Of a stretch of 64,000 nucleotides of DNA, positions 35,492 through 44,309 are shown piece by piece. The notes under the pieces are model-generated. The model did not search any database. It was not told the origin of the DNA and was given only the letters and a program-made list of their open reading frames with translations. A program made the translations under genes and the position numbers. This stretch comes from Azospirillum agricola (lineage in GTDB: Bacteria; Pseudomonadota; Alphaproteobacteria; Azospirillales; Azospirillaceae): the NCBI RefSeq assembly GCF_017876095.1, contig NZ_JAGINM010000001.1, positions 372,001 to 436,000 on the forward strand, in the 5' to 3' direction. Positions within the stretch are counted from its first letter, which is position 1. Each line of letters opens with the position of its first letter.

Positions 35492-36232
35492 TCACAGCAC
35501 CGTCAGCATGCTGGCGACCAGCGGGTGGCGGACGATGTCCTTCTCGGTCAGGCGGGCGACGGCGATTCCCTCGACGGCTTCGAGCCGGTTGGCGATGTCG
35601 GCCAGCCCCGACAGATTGTCCAGAAGGTCGGTCTGGTCCGGGTCGCCGGTCAGCACCATGGTGGAATGCCAGCCCAGCCGGGTCAGCAGCATCTTGATCT
35701 GGGCGTAGGTGCAGTTCTGCGCCTCGTCGATCACCACGAAGGCGTTGTTCAGGGTGCGGCCGCGCATGAAGCCGACCGGCGCGATCTCGATGGTGCCGTC
35801 GGCCATCAGGGCGCGCAGCCGCTTGGCCCCCATGCGGTCGGTCAGCGCGTCGTAGAGCGGGCGCAGGAAGGGCGCCATCTTCTCGTGCATGTCGCCGGGC
35901 AGGTAGCCGATGCTCTCGCCGGCCTCAAGCGCCGGGCGGGACAGCACGATGCGGTCGACGCTGCCCTCCTCCAGCGCCTCCACGGCGGCGGAGATCGCCA
36001 GATAGGTCTTGCCGGTGCCGGCCGGCCCCAGCGCCATCACCAGATTGTGCGTCTTGATGGCGTCCATCAGCAGCTTCTGGTTGGCGTTCTGCGGCTTGAC
36101 CTTGCGGAGATAGCTCTGGTCGCGACGCTCCTCGCGCCCCAGCGGATCCCAGCCGGTCGCGGCGGGGAACAGCGGGTGCACCGTGGAGTCGGACGCTGCG
36201 GCGACGATGCTTTTGCTCGAACGCTTGGCCAT
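35492..36232 (-). CDS. phoH: PhoH-family P-loop ATPase
   Basis: 246 residues from MAKRSSKSIVAAA (RBS GAGGAGA). The open frame extends far upstream, but that part is low-complexity and contains a terminator. PhoH core: Walker A MALGPAGTGKTYLA, RIVLSRPALEAGESIGYLPGD, Walker B AFVVIDEAQNCTYAQIKMLL, sensor VLTGDPDQTDLL. The protein is the short form, without the N-terminal domain of longer PhoH/YbeZ or a PIN domain. The family is linked to RNA metabolism; a precise role cannot be assigned. The N-terminal about 40 residues differ from YbeZ, so it is probably the PhoH2-like stand-alone form. Confidence 0.9.
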   Translation of the reverse strand: MAKRSSKSIVAAASDSTVHPLFPAATGWDPLGREERRDQSYLRKVKPQNANQKLLMDAIKTHNLVMALGPAGTGKTYLAISAAVEALEEGSVDRIVLSRPALEAGESIGYLPGDMHEKMAPFLRPLYDALTDRMGAKRLRALMADGTIEIAPVGFMRGRTLNNAFVVIDEAQNCTYAQIKMLLTRLGWHSTMVLTGDPDQTDLLDNLSGLADIANRLEAVEGIAVARLTEKDIVRHPLVASMLTVL

Positions 36233-36275
36233 GACGCATCTCCTCGAAGGGTGGGGTGGCACCGAATGCGCACAC

Positions 36276-36301
36276 AAAAAAGCCTCCCGCAGGGGGGAGG
36301 C
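36276..36301 (-). terminator. Terminator/attenuator hairpin in the phoH leader
   Basis: On the minus strand GCCTCCC / GGGAGGC is followed by TTTTTTG, 44 bp before the phoH start. It faces phoH, so it would end a transcript coming from upstream: an unannotated small RNA or an attenuated phoH leader. Confidence 0.75.
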
Positions 36302-36680
36302 TCGAACGGTCGCGCGCCTGGATGTGGATCGGGGCGGAGGCCTGGCTGTGTGCCATGCTCGGCTCTGCCGGGGGCAGATTTGCCGGTGCGGGACGCCCAC
36401 CGCCGGACGCCCCTGCGGAGGGGCCGGGTCGGCGGTTCGCGAAGGGCGGAACAAGGTGCAAGAGAACCTCGTCGTCGGTGGAAGCCACGCACGTCGACAG
36501 TATCGTCTGCAACGCCCGGCGTCAGGAGAAATTGCGACCGGAACAAAATATTCATACAAGATGTGGTGTGGTTGCCGCAGGAGAGCCGGCCGCCCGGACA
36601 GAGTAACCCGATGCGCGTGTCCTTGCGGAAAGGCCGGTGGGCGGCCTCTCCGGCGAAGGTCGTAGGACCGGCGAAAGGCT

Positions 36681-36709
36681 TTGCCGCAAGCTGAGGCTTT
36701 GGTTACTAT
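36681..36709 (+). promoter_or_regulatory. Candidate sigma70 promoter for minCDE
   Basis: TTGCCG, 17 bases, TACTAT. It would leave a leader of about 250 bases before minC. No better promoter was seen closer to the gene. Confidence 0.5.
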
Positions 36710-36965
36710 ATCCTGTGGTGGGGGAGATTGCCGACGCAACACGTTGCCTTGTCGGGCGGTCCGGTGTCGCAACCGGTCCGGCACTGCGGCCCGTGGCCTT
36801 CGGATGTCACTTTCCACCGGCATGGGATTCGCTTGAATCGCAGGGGCGCGGACGGCTAGAAGGCGCGGATCGACCGGCGCCCGACACCGCGCCGCCGCTC
36901 CGGGTGGCCGGGCGGATCGCGGGGGGAGCGGGCATGGGCCGGCAGGAACGAACGGGAAGGCAACG

Positions 36966-37721
36966 GTGAGCAGCGCCAGTCAGGTCGCCGAACGGGATGT
37001 GCCGTTCCAGTTGCGGGGCAATTCCTTCACCATGATGGTGTTGAAGGTCCACGCCCCCGCCTCGCCGGATTTCTTCACTCAGCTGAACATCAAGGTCCGG
37101 CAGGCCCCGAACTTCTTCCGCAACGCGCCGGTCGTGCTGGATTTCGACGACCTGCCCGAATCGGTGGTCTTCGACCTCGGGGCCTTCGTCGCCCAGGTGC
37201 GGGCGCATCACCTGCTGCCCGTCGGTTTCCAGGGCGGGCCGCGCCCGGTTCAGGAGGCGGCGCTCGCCGTCGGGCTGACGCCGATGCCGACCGGCCGCGT
37301 CGCCAAGCTGGAGGAGGTGGTGAAGGGTCCCGACCCGCGCGCCGCCAGCGCGGCGGCGCCGCAGATCATGGTCGAGGTGGTCCACCGCCCGGCCATGGTG
37401 GTGACCGAGCCGGTGCGCTCCGGCACCCAGATCTATGCCGAGAAGTCCGACCTGATCATCACCGCCTCGGTGTCGCCGGGGGCGGAGCTGCTGGCCGACG
37501 GCAACATCCACGTCTACGGCGCCCTGCGCGGCCGGGCGCTGGCCGGGGTGTCGGGGGACGCGACGGCCCGCATCTTCTGCCACAGCCTGGAGGCCGAGGT
37601 CGTTTCGGTCGCAGGCGTCTACCGCGTCAGCGAAGACATCGGCAGTGACTTTTTCAAGAAGCCGGTGCAGGTTTTCCTGCGCGACGGGGTCCTGCGCATG
37701 GAGCCGCTGAAGACGGCTTAA
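36966..37721 (+). CDS. minC: Septum-site determining protein MinC
   Basis: 251 residues from GTG. The N-terminal domain (FQLRGNSFTMMVLKVHAP, FFRNAPVVLDFDDLPE) inhibits FtsZ assembly. The C-terminal beta-helix domain (RSGTQIYAEKSDLIITASVSPGAELLADGNIHVYGALRGRALAGV, in parts) binds MinD and dimerises. With MinD and MinE it keeps the division septum away from the poles. First gene of minCDE; 66 bp before minD. Confidence 0.95.
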   Translation: MSSASQVAERDVPFQLRGNSFTMMVLKVHAPASPDFFTQLNIKVRQAPNFFRNAPVVLDFDDLPESVVFDLGAFVAQVRAHHLLPVGFQGGPRPVQEAALAVGLTPMPTGRVAKLEEVVKGPDPRAASAAAPQIMVEVVHRPAMVVTEPVRSGTQIYAEKSDLIITASVSPGAELLADGNIHVYGALRGRALAGVSGDATARIFCHSLEAEVVSVAGVYRVSEDIGSDFFKKPVQVFLRDGVLRMEPLKTA

Positions 37722-37787
37722 GGAGTTGAGCGCGCGGGGTTCGCGGGTTTCGTTGACGGCAACTTTGGGATTATGGGAGAGGCTCCG

Positions 37788-38603
37788 TTGAGCAAGATCA
37801 TCGTCATGACCTCCGGCAAGGGCGGTGTCGGCAAGACGACCTCATCCGCCGCGTTCGCGACCGGGCTGGCGTTGCGCGGTTTCAAGACGGTCGTCATCGA
37901 CTTCGACGTCGGCCTGCGCAACCTCGACCTCGTGATGGGCTGCGAGCGGCGCGTCGTCTTCGACTTCATCAACGTCATCAACGGCGAAGCCAAGCTGAGC
38001 CAGGCGCTGATCAAGGACAAGCGGATCGACAACCTCTACATCCTGCCGACCTCGCAGACGCGCGACAAGGACGCGCTGACCCGCGAGGGGGTGGAGCGGG
38101 TGCTGAACGACCTGTCGAAGGAATTCGACTACATCCTGTGCGACAGCCCGGCGGGCATCGAGCGCGGCGCGCTGATGTCGCTCTACTTCGCCGACCACGC
38201 GATCATCGTCACCAACCCGGAAGTCTCGTCGGTGCGCGACAGCGACCGCATCCTGGGCGTGCTGAACTCGCGCTCGCGCCGGGCGGAGCAGGGGCTGGAG
38301 CCGGTTTCCCAGCAGCTCCTGCTGACCCGCTACGACCCGGAGCGGGTCGAGAAGGGCGAGATGCTGAAGGTCGACGACGTGCTGGAGATCCTGGCGATCC
38401 CGCTGCTCGGCGTCATCCCGGAAAGCCAGGCGGTGCTGCGCGCGTCGAACGTCGGCATGCCGGTGATCCTCGACGAGGCGTCGAACGCCGGCCAGGCCTA
38501 CACCGACGCGGTCGGCCGCTTCCTCGGCGAGGAGATCGAGCACCGTTTCGTCAATCCCCAGAAGAAGGGCCTGTTCAGCCGGCTCCTGCGGAGGAGCGCA
38601 TGA
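37788..38603 (+). CDS. minD: Septum-site determining ATPase MinD
   Basis: 271 residues from a TTG start, matching the usual 270. The deviant Walker A is MTSGKGGVGKTTSSAAFATG. DFDVGLRNLDLVMGCERR and CDSPAGIERGAL are the other MinD signatures. The C-terminus FSRLLRRSA is the amphipathic membrane-targeting helix. The TTG is preferred because GGGAGAGG sits five bases upstream; the in-frame ATG at 37773 overlaps that site, has a weak RBS and would add five residues. It recruits MinC to the membrane and is released by MinE. The stop overlaps minE by 4 bp. Confidence 0.95.
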   Translation: MSKIIVMTSGKGGVGKTTSSAAFATGLALRGFKTVVIDFDVGLRNLDLVMGCERRVVFDFINVINGEAKLSQALIKDKRIDNLYILPTSQTRDKDALTREGVERVLNDLSKEFDYILCDSPAGIERGALMSLYFADHAIIVTNPEVSSVRDSDRILGVLNSRSRRAEQGLEPVSQQLLLTRYDPERVEKGEMLKVDDVLEILAIPLLGVIPESQAVLRASNVGMPVILDEASNAGQAYTDAVGRFLGEEIEHRFVNPQKKGLFSRLLRRSA

Positions 38604-38983
38604 GCATCTTCAGCTTCTTCCGCTCGGCCCCCCGGCCGTCGGCGGTGCAGGCCAAGGAGCGGTTGCAGATCGTCATGGCGCACGAGCGCGCCGGGCGCAC
38701 CGGCCCCGATTACCTGCCGATGCTCCAGCAGGAGCTGCTGGCCGTCATCGCCAAGTACATCGACATCGACCAGAACAAGGTCGAGGTGAAGCTGGACCGT
38801 GGCGGCGACTGCTCGACCCTGGAGCTGAACATCGAGCTTCCGGCGCGCGAGCAGCTCAAGTCGGCGATGGCCGCGGTCAAGCAGGCCAAGCCGGAACCGA
38901 AGGCCGCGTCCGGCGAGGGCGAGGACGGCAAGCTGGCCGCCAACGGTCCGCTGACCAACGGTGGCGTGAAAAAGCGTCACTGA
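38600..38983 (+). CDS. minE: Cell division topological specificity factor MinE
   Basis: 127 residues. The conserved part covers about residues 1-90: the membrane-binding N-terminus SIFSFFRS, the MinD-contact helix AKERLQIVMAHERAG, and the dimerisation strands VEVKLDRGGDCSTLELNIELP. E. coli MinE is 88 residues; here about 35 extra C-terminal residues, Ala/Lys/Pro/Gly-rich and probably disordered, are appended. It stimulates MinD ATPase to drive pole-to-pole oscillation. A T-rich terminator follows after a repeat element. Confidence 0.95.
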   Translation: MSIFSFFRSAPRPSAVQAKERLQIVMAHERAGRTGPDYLPMLQQELLAVIAKYIDIDQNKVEVKLDRGGDCSTLELNIELPAREQLKSAMAAVKQAKPEPKAASGEGEDGKLAANGPLTNGGVKKRH

Positions 38984-39024
38984 GGGCGTGCGGAGGCGAC
39001 CGCGTCGCCATCGTCCACACAGCG

Positions 39025-39107
39025 CGTCATGCCCGTGCTTGACACGGGCATCCACAAGCAGACCTCAAGGTTCCGCCTGGATGACCGGGACAAGCCCGGT
39101 CATGACG
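39025..39107. repeat. Paired-hairpin intergenic palindromic element
   Basis: Two perfect 9-bp hairpins, ATGCCCGTG-CTTGA-CACGGGCAT and ATGACCGGG-ACAAG-CCCGGTCAT, are bracketed by CGTCATG and CATGACG. The halves are imperfect reverse complements of each other. This is the layout of dispersed palindromic elements common between genes in alphaproteobacteria. The 395 bp between minE and the next gene hold it, a terminator and no gene. Confidence 0.75.
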
Positions 39108-39155
39108 AAGGGAACGGCGAAGCGTCCACCGCCATGAGTTCGAAGGCCCCGCGAT

Positions 39156-39191
39156 CCCCGCGCCCCGGCGTCGAGGGACGCGGGGTTTTTT
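39156..39191 (+). terminator. Rho-independent terminator after minCDE
   Basis: CCCCGCG / CGCGGGG with a 16-base GC-rich loop, immediately followed by six T residues, about 170 bp after minE and beyond the palindromic element. Confidence 0.82.
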
Positions 39192-39378
39192 GTGCGGAAA
39201 CGTCCCTTGGGCGCGGGCGCGCTCCGCCCGTCCGCCCGCGGGCATAGGACATCCTCCCCCTCCGTCCGGGTTTACGCCCGGCCCGCGACGGGGTATCAAC
39301 GGAGGAACGCTCCGCGAAAGGCCAATCCCGACAAGGCGCTGCATCGCGGCGCACCGTCAACGGGAAGAGAGGGTGCCG

Positions 39379-40746
39379 ATGTTCCTCGATTGCTCGTCGC
39401 TGATCGCCGACAATCCCCCGCGCCAGTCGAACGGGATCGCGGTCACCGACATCGACGGGGACGGCGCCTTCGAACTGGTGGTCGCCGGCCATGGCAGCAA
39501 CAACCTCGTGCTGAAATGGCGGGACGGCCGGCTGGTCGACATCGCCGACCCTCTGCTCGCCGATCCGGCCGGGCACGCGGTCGGGCTGGCCGCCGCCGAC
39601 GTCGACGGCGACGGGCGCGAGGAGCTGTATGTCGTCAACTCCGACCGCGCCAGCGGCCCGAAGGACATGGCCGACCGGCTGTTCGCCTGCTTCGGCGACC
39701 GCTGGCTCGACCTGCTGGCCCAATCGGAGAACATCGGGATCGCCAACCGGATGGCGGCGCGCTCGGTGGCGGCGCTCGACCGCTGGGGGCATGGCCGCTA
39801 CGGCTTCGTGGTGGCGACCGACGGCGCGCCGCTGCGCCTGTACGAGCTGAGCCGGCGCGGCCGGCTGGAGGACGCGGCGGAGGAGGCCGGGCTCGACGTC
39901 ATCGCCGCCGCGCGCGGCCTGACCGCGCTGCCGATCGTCTCGGACCGCATGGATCTGGTGGCGATCAACGACTGCGGCCCCAACCAGCTTTTCCGCAACC
40001 TCGGCGACGGCAACTTCGAGGAGATCGCCGAGGAGCGCGGCATCGTCGATTCGCGGCCCTCTGGCCGGGCGGTCGCGGCCTTCGACCATGACGGCGACGG
40101 GCTGTTCGACCTGCTGGTCGGCACCTGGGACGGGGCGCAGCGGCTGTTCCAGCAGCGTTCCGGCGGCGGCTTCGTCGAGTCGGCCACCGCCGACCTGTCG
40201 ATGCCCGGCCGGGTCTTCACCGTGGTCGTCGCCGATTTCGACAACGACGGCTACGAGGAATTGTTCTTCCACACCCAGGGCGAGCCCAACCGCCTGTTCG
40301 GCTGGCGCCACGACCAGTGGCAGGAGATCGATCTGGGCGACGCCGCTGAGCCGAAGGGCTCGGGCACCGGCGCCGTGGCGATGGACATCGACGGCGACGG
40401 CCGGCTGGAGCTGGTCCTGGCCCATGGCGACGGCGCGGCCCAGCCGCTGTCGGTCTACCGCACGGCGGCCAACCACAACGGCTGGCTGCGCGTCCTGCCG
40501 CTCACCCCCTTCGGCGCCCCGGCGCGCGGCGCGGTGGTGAGCTGCATCGCCGGCGGGCGGCGGCAGCGCCGGGCGATCTGCGCCGGCTCGGGCTATCTCT
40601 GCCAGGGTGAGCCGGTGGCGCATTTCGGGCTGGGCGCCGTGCAGACGGTCGATCAGGTCGAGGTGCGCTGGCCCGATGGCACCGTGGTGGTGGTGGAGTC
40701 GCCGCCGGCCGGCCGCCTGCTGACGGTTCCCTATCCGCCGGAATAA
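39379..40746 (+). CDS. CRTAC1-type FG-GAP/VCBS repeat protein with ASPIC/UnbV domain
   Basis: 455 residues from ATG (AGAGAGGG upstream). It has at least five repeats with the calcium-binding DxDxDG loop: DIDGDGAFEL, DVDGDGREEL, DHDGDGLFDL, DFDNDGYEEL, DIDGDGRLEL. They should form a beta-propeller. The last about 85 residues form an ASPIC/UnbV domain (FGLGAVQTVDQVEVRWPDGTVVVVESPPAGRLL). Most relatives are exported, yet no signal peptide is visible at this start. The function of bacterial members is not established. It is isolated between the min operon and chemotaxis genes. Confidence 0.88.
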   Translation: MFLDCSSLIADNPPRQSNGIAVTDIDGDGAFELVVAGHGSNNLVLKWRDGRLVDIADPLLADPAGHAVGLAAADVDGDGREELYVVNSDRASGPKDMADRLFACFGDRWLDLLAQSENIGIANRMAARSVAALDRWGHGRYGFVVATDGAPLRLYELSRRGRLEDAAEEAGLDVIAAARGLTALPIVSDRMDLVAINDCGPNQLFRNLGDGNFEEIAEERGIVDSRPSGRAVAAFDHDGDGLFDLLVGTWDGAQRLFQQRSGGGFVESATADLSMPGRVFTVVVADFDNDGYEELFFHTQGEPNRLFGWRHDQWQEIDLGDAAEPKGSGTGAVAMDIDGDGRLELVLAHGDGAAQPLSVYRTAANHNGWLRVLPLTPFGAPARGAVVSCIAGGRRQRRAICAGSGYLCQGEPVAHFGLGAVQTVDQVEVRWPDGTVVVVESPPAGRLLTVPYPPE

Positions 40747-40752
40747 GCGTGG

Positions 40753-40771
40753 CGGTCCGAATGACGGACCG
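40753..40771 (+). terminator. Hairpin after the CRTAC1-type gene
   Basis: CGGTCCG, five bases, CGGACCG, a perfect 7-bp stem starting 7 bp after the stop. It lacks a T-tract, so termination is uncertain. Confidence 0.4.
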
Positions 40772-40987
40772 GACATCAGTCCGTTGCGGGGACATTTCAG
40801 CGCCGCAACACATTTTGCTTTTCTGAGTCTGCGGCTCTCTTTAGGTTGATGTTTCTTGCGCCGCCGGCTAAGCGGGGGGCGCGGGCGGGGGATGAGGGCG
40901 CGGCGCCTTCGGCTCCCGCCGTCCGACATCAGCAGACGGCCCCGTCGGACCAGCGCCGACCGGCGCCCGCCGGGACCAGCAGGCAGC

Positions 40988-41512
40988 ATGTCACGACGCG
41001 ATGTTTCCCTGACAGGGGTGGAGCGGTTCTTCGATCCGGACGAGGTCATCGTCTCCAAGACCGACCTGAAGGGGCGGATCACCTACGCCAACCGGGTCTT
41101 CCAGCGCGTCGCCGGCTACAGCGAGGCGGATCTGATGGGCGCCCCCCATTCGATCGTCCGCCATCCCGACATGCCGCGCTGTGTTTTCAAGCTGCTGTGG
41201 GACACGCTGGCCGCCCGCCAGGAAATCTTCGCCTATGTGGTGAACCGGGCGCGCAACGGTGACCATTATTGGGTTTTCGCCCATGTCACACCGAGCTACG
41301 ACGCGAACGGCCGGGTGATCGGCTACCATTCGTCGCGCCGGGTGCCGGAACGGTCGGCGGTGGACAAGGTCGTGCCGCTCTACCGCCAGCTCCTGGACAT
41401 CGAGAACAGCCACGCCGACCGCAAGCAGGGCATGGAGGCGGGGTTCGCGACGGTCGTCGGCCTGCTGACCGCGAAGGGGATCGGGTATGACGAATTCGTC
41501 TTCTCTCTCTAG
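40988..41512 (+). CDS. Stand-alone PAS-domain protein, Aer-like sensor
   Basis: 174 residues from [11 protein letters not shown] single PAS domain of the Aer type occupies about residues 12-120: [47 protein letters not shown], and [18 protein letters not shown]. In Aer this domain binds FAD and reads cellular redox state. The C-terminal about 50 residues are helical. The 3' end overlaps the next chemoreceptor gene by 26 bp in another frame. That receptor lacks a sensor, so the two probably act as a split aerotaxis receptor. Confidence 0.88.
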   Translation: MSRRDVSLTGVERFFDPDEVIVSKTDLKGRITYANRVFQRVAGYSEADLMGAPHSIVRHPDMPRCVFKLLWDTLAARQEIFAYVVNRARNGDHYWVFAHVTPSYDANGRVIGYHSSRRVPERSAVDKVVPLYRQLLDIENSHADRKQGMEAGFATVVGLLTAKGIGYDEFVFSL

Positions 41513-42797
41513 GGCGACGCTGCTGGCCGCCGCCGCCGCGGCGGCGACGCTCGCCCTGCTGGGGGCCGAGGCGGCCGGGCTTGCCGGCACCGCGCTGCGT
41601 CTGGGGCTCGGTGCCGCGACTCTCGCGGCGCTCGCCGGGGCGGGCGTCTGTCTGCGCCGGGCCACGGCGGCCGTCGAGCAGCTCGCGGCGGTCAACCGCG
41701 CCGTCGCGCGCGGCGATTTCGAGGCCCGCGTCATCGGCATCCGCGAGGGCGGGGTGCTGGGCGAGGCGATGCACGCCGTCAACGACGCCATCGACCGCAC
41801 CGACGCCTTCGTGCGCGAGGCCACCGCCTCGATGCACGTCGTCTCGGAGCACAAATATTTCCGCCGCATCATCCTGCGCGGCATGCAGGGTGGATTCCTG
41901 CACGCCAGCCGCACCATCAACGCGGCGACCGACAGCATCTCCCAGAAGGTCACCGGCTTCGCCGACGTGACCGTCCGCTTCGAAGGCCAGATCCGGCAGG
42001 TCTGCACCGAGGTCGCCGGCACCGCGCATCAGCTTGAGGTGTCGGCCCGCGCCATGGAGACCGACGCCGACCGCGCCACCGGCAAGGCGTCGTCGGTGGC
42101 GGCGTCGGCGGCGCAGACCGGCTCCAACGTCGGCAGCGTCGCGGCGGCGACCGAGGAGCTGTCGACCTCCATCGCCGAGATCGCCCGCCAGATCCGGCAG
42201 GTCGCCACGGTGGCCGAGGCGGCGGCCGGCGAGGCCGAGCGCTCCAACGCCCTGGTCGCCGAACTGTCGGGCGCCGCCCGCACGGTGGGCGACGTCGTCA
42301 CCCTGATCAACGACATCGCCAGCCAGACCAACCTGCTGGCGTTGAACGCGACCATCGAGGCGGCGCGGGCCGGGGAGGCCGGCAAGGGCTTCGCGGTGGT
42401 GGCGCAGGAGGTCAAGCGGCTGGCCGACCAGACGGCGAAGGCGACCGGCGACATCGCCGGCCAGATCGCCGGCATCCAGTCCTCCACCGACGAGGCGGTC
42501 GGCGCCATCGTCGGCATCGGCCGCACCATCCAGTCGATCAACCAGATCGCCGGCGGCATCAGCAGCGGCATCGCCCAGCAGGGCGCCACCGTCCACGAGA
42601 TCGTCGCCAACATGGAGCAGGCCGCCGCCGGCACCCGCGCCGTTTCCGACGACATCCGCGACGTCACCGACGCCGCCACCCGCACCAGCGGCGCCGCCCA
42701 CGAGGTGTTCGCCGCCTCCGAGCGGATGGCCGCCGAGGCCGACCGGATGACCCGCGAGGTCCAGCAGTTTCTGGACGAGATGCACCGCGTGGCCTGA
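41487..42797 (+). CDS. Chemoreceptor without ligand-binding domain, partner of the PAS protein
   Basis: 436 residues. Two hydrophobic segments at about 8-28 and 32-52 are separated by almost nothing, so there is no periplasmic sensor. A HAMP-like region ([21 protein letters not shown]) and a second HAMP/linker ([20 protein letters not shown]) follow, then the signalling coiled coil with tip [20 protein letters not shown]. The membrane hairpin plus HAMP layout is like the rear part of Aer. It begins inside the PAS gene (26-bp overlap), implying coupled synthesis. Confidence 0.93.
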   Translation: MTNSSSLSRATLLAAAAAAATLALLGAEAAGLAGTALRLGLGAATLAALAGAGVCLRRATAAVEQLAAVNRAVARGDFEARVIGIREGGVLGEAMHAVNDAIDRTDAFVREATASMHVVSEHKYFRRIILRGMQGGFLHASRTINAATDSISQKVTGFADVTVRFEGQIRQVCTEVAGTAHQLEVSARAMETDADRATGKASSVAASAAQTGSNVGSVAAATEELSTSIAEIARQIRQVATVAEAAAGEAERSNALVAELSGAARTVGDVVTLINDIASQTNLLALNATIEAARAGEAGKGFAVVAQEVKRLADQTAKATGDIAGQIAGIQSSTDEAVGAIVGIGRTIQSINQIAGGISSGIAQQGATVHEIVANMEQAAAGTRAVSDDIRDVTDAATRTSGAAHEVFAASERMAAEADRMTREVQQFLDEMHRVA

Positions 42798-43140
42798 TCC
42801 CGGGCAACTGCCCGGCGAATGGGCACGCGCGCGTGGCGTGTTTTGATGATCCCGTTGTGATTGTGGCGTTGTTTCGTGGACTGACGTATTTTTCTTGCGA
42901 TTTTGCCAGGCAATTGTGTTACATGCCAGCAATGTGAACAGCCGTTCGCTGGCCATTGTCCGCCGGGATACCAGTTGCACTTTGTTTCAGCATCTTAACC
43001 GGCGGCGATCCAACAAGAACAATGCGCTCACCAGGGTCTTCCGCGTCGGGACGCGGCGGAAGCTGCTGTGTTGAGGGCGGGTTGCCGACGGTCCGGCACG
43101 GTTGGCACGTCTTTTGATTGGCAGGGATGAAGAGACGGTC
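42798..43140. other. Intergenic region with candidate promoter for the soluble receptor gene
   Basis: 343 bp without a supported gene. It contains a GC hairpin directly after the receptor gene (42800-42815, CCGGGCA/TGCCCGG), an AT-rich patch at 42840-42930 and the promoter candidate listed separately. Confidence 0.5.
42895..42923 (+). promoter_or_regulatory. Candidate sigma70 promoter with internal palindrome
   Basis: TTGCGA, 17 bases, GTTACA. The spacer contains TTGCC-A-GGCAA (42903-42913), which could be an operator. It lies about 220 bp before the soluble receptor gene. Confidence 0.4.
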
Positions 43141-44187
43141 ATGACGGGGGACACGAAGATGAGCATGGCGGGCACCGACCTGTTCGAGTTGTCGCGCGGC
43201 GTGCTGGATGTGGCGTCGAAGAAGGTGTCCCTGATCGAGGACATCACGCGCCGCACCAAGATGCTGGCGATGAACGCGCTGATCGAAGCGGCCCGCGCGG
43301 GCGACGCCGGGCGCGGCTTCGCCGTGGTGGCCAACGAGGTCTCGGAGATCTCGACCCAGGTCAACAGCATCACCAGGGAACTGCGTTCGGAGATCGTCGC
43401 CCGCGTCGATCACCTGACCACCACCGGCAGCGCCATGGTGCAGGAGATGCACGGCAAGCGGCTGGCCGACCTGTCCTTGAACATGATCGAGATCATCGAC
43501 CGCAACCTGTACGAACGCTCCTGCGACGTGCGCTGGTGGGCGACCGACAGCGCCGTGGTCGATTGCGCAGCCGCCCCGTCCGAGGAGGCGCGCCGCCACG
43601 CCGCGCACCGGCTGGGCGTCATCCTGGAATCCTACACCGTCTACCTCGACCTGTGGATCGCCGACCGCAACGGCACCGTCATCGCCAACGGCCGCCCCGA
43701 CCGCTACCGCAACGCCGTCGGCGCCAACGTGTCGGACGAGCCGTGGTTCCGCCAAGCGCTGGCGACGCGCGACGGCGGCGAGTTCACGGTGGGCGACGTC
43801 GCCCGCAACCGGACGCTGGACGACCGGGTGGTGGCGACCTACGCGACGGCGATCCGCCGTGGCGGCGAGGCCAGCGGCGAGCCGGTCGGCGTGCTCGGCA
43901 TCTTCTTCGACTGGGAGCCGCAGGCGGCGGCGGTGGTCCAGGGGGTGCGGCTGGAGGAGGCCGAGCGGGAGCGCTCGCGCTGCCTGCTGCTCGACGCCCG
44001 CCACCGGGTGATCGCCTCCTCGGACGGGCGCGGCATCCTGGCGGAGACGGTGCCGTTGAAGCGCGGCGCCGGCACCATGGGCCACTACGTCGATGCCCAG
44101 GGCAAGCTGGTCGGCTACGCCCTGACGCCGGGCTACGAGACCTACAAGGGCCTCGGCTGGTACGGGGTCATCGTCCAGGATCGCTGA
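43141..44187 (+). CDS. Small soluble chemoreceptor with signalling tip first and Cache domain last
   Basis: 348 residues, no membrane segment. Residues about 10-85 are a very short piece of receptor coiled coil with the CheA/CheW-binding tip: DITRRTKMLAMNALIEAARAG, DAGRGFAVVANEVSEIS. The remaining about 230 residues form a Cache-type sensor (YLDLWIADRNGTVIANGRPD, SDEPWFRQALATRDGGEFTVG, VLLDARHRVIASSD-like end). This is the reverse of the usual order, and methylation helices are almost absent. ATG 43141 is used; ATG 43159 with GGGGGA upstream is an alternative. It would sense a cytoplasmic ligand. It follows the split receptor pair on the same strand. Confidence 0.85.
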   Translation: MTGDTKMSMAGTDLFELSRGVLDVASKKVSLIEDITRRTKMLAMNALIEAARAGDAGRGFAVVANEVSEISTQVNSITRELRSEIVARVDHLTTTGSAMVQEMHGKRLADLSLNMIEIIDRNLYERSCDVRWWATDSAVVDCAAAPSEEARRHAAHRLGVILESYTVYLDLWIADRNGTVIANGRPDRYRNAVGANVSDEPWFRQALATRDGGEFTVGDVARNRTLDDRVVATYATAIRRGGEASGEPVGVLGIFFDWEPQAAAVVQGVRLEEAERERSRCLLLDARHRVIASSDGRGILAETVPLKRGAGTMGHYVDAQGKLVGYALTPGYETYKGLGWYGVIVQDR

Positions 44188-44309
44188 ACGCCGCGCGCGA
44201 AGCGGAGTCGATCGCCGAACGGGGCCGGGATACACTCCCGGCCCTTGCCATGTCCGGCGTTCATTGCCGGCCTTCGTTTCCGGCTTCCGCTTTCCAGGGT
44301 CGCTCAACC

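Larger units (their letters stand above)
36233..36965. other. 733-bp divergent intergenic region between phoH and minC
   Basis: No gene is supported here, although frames stay open on both strands because of high GC. It holds a terminator-like hairpin on the phoH side (36276-36301), a structured GC-rich stretch (36361-36435) with nested complementary arms (CCGCCG...CGGCGG around CCCCT/AGGGG), an AT-rich patch at 36540-36562 and a sigma70-like promoter towards minC (36681-36709). Confidence 0.6.

Noticed and set aside
36302..36490. 4.5S, 6S or tmRNA gene upstream of phoH
   Set aside because: The diagnostic SRP tetraloop region (GGTCAGGTCCGGAAGGAAGC-like) is absent, no tRNA-like end is present, and a 6S-type central bubble could not be established by eye.
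36233..36823. N-terminal extension of phoH by almost 200 codons
   Set aside because: The stretch contains a rho-independent terminator, is Arg/Pro-rich low-complexity, and phoH has a clear start with RBS at 36232.
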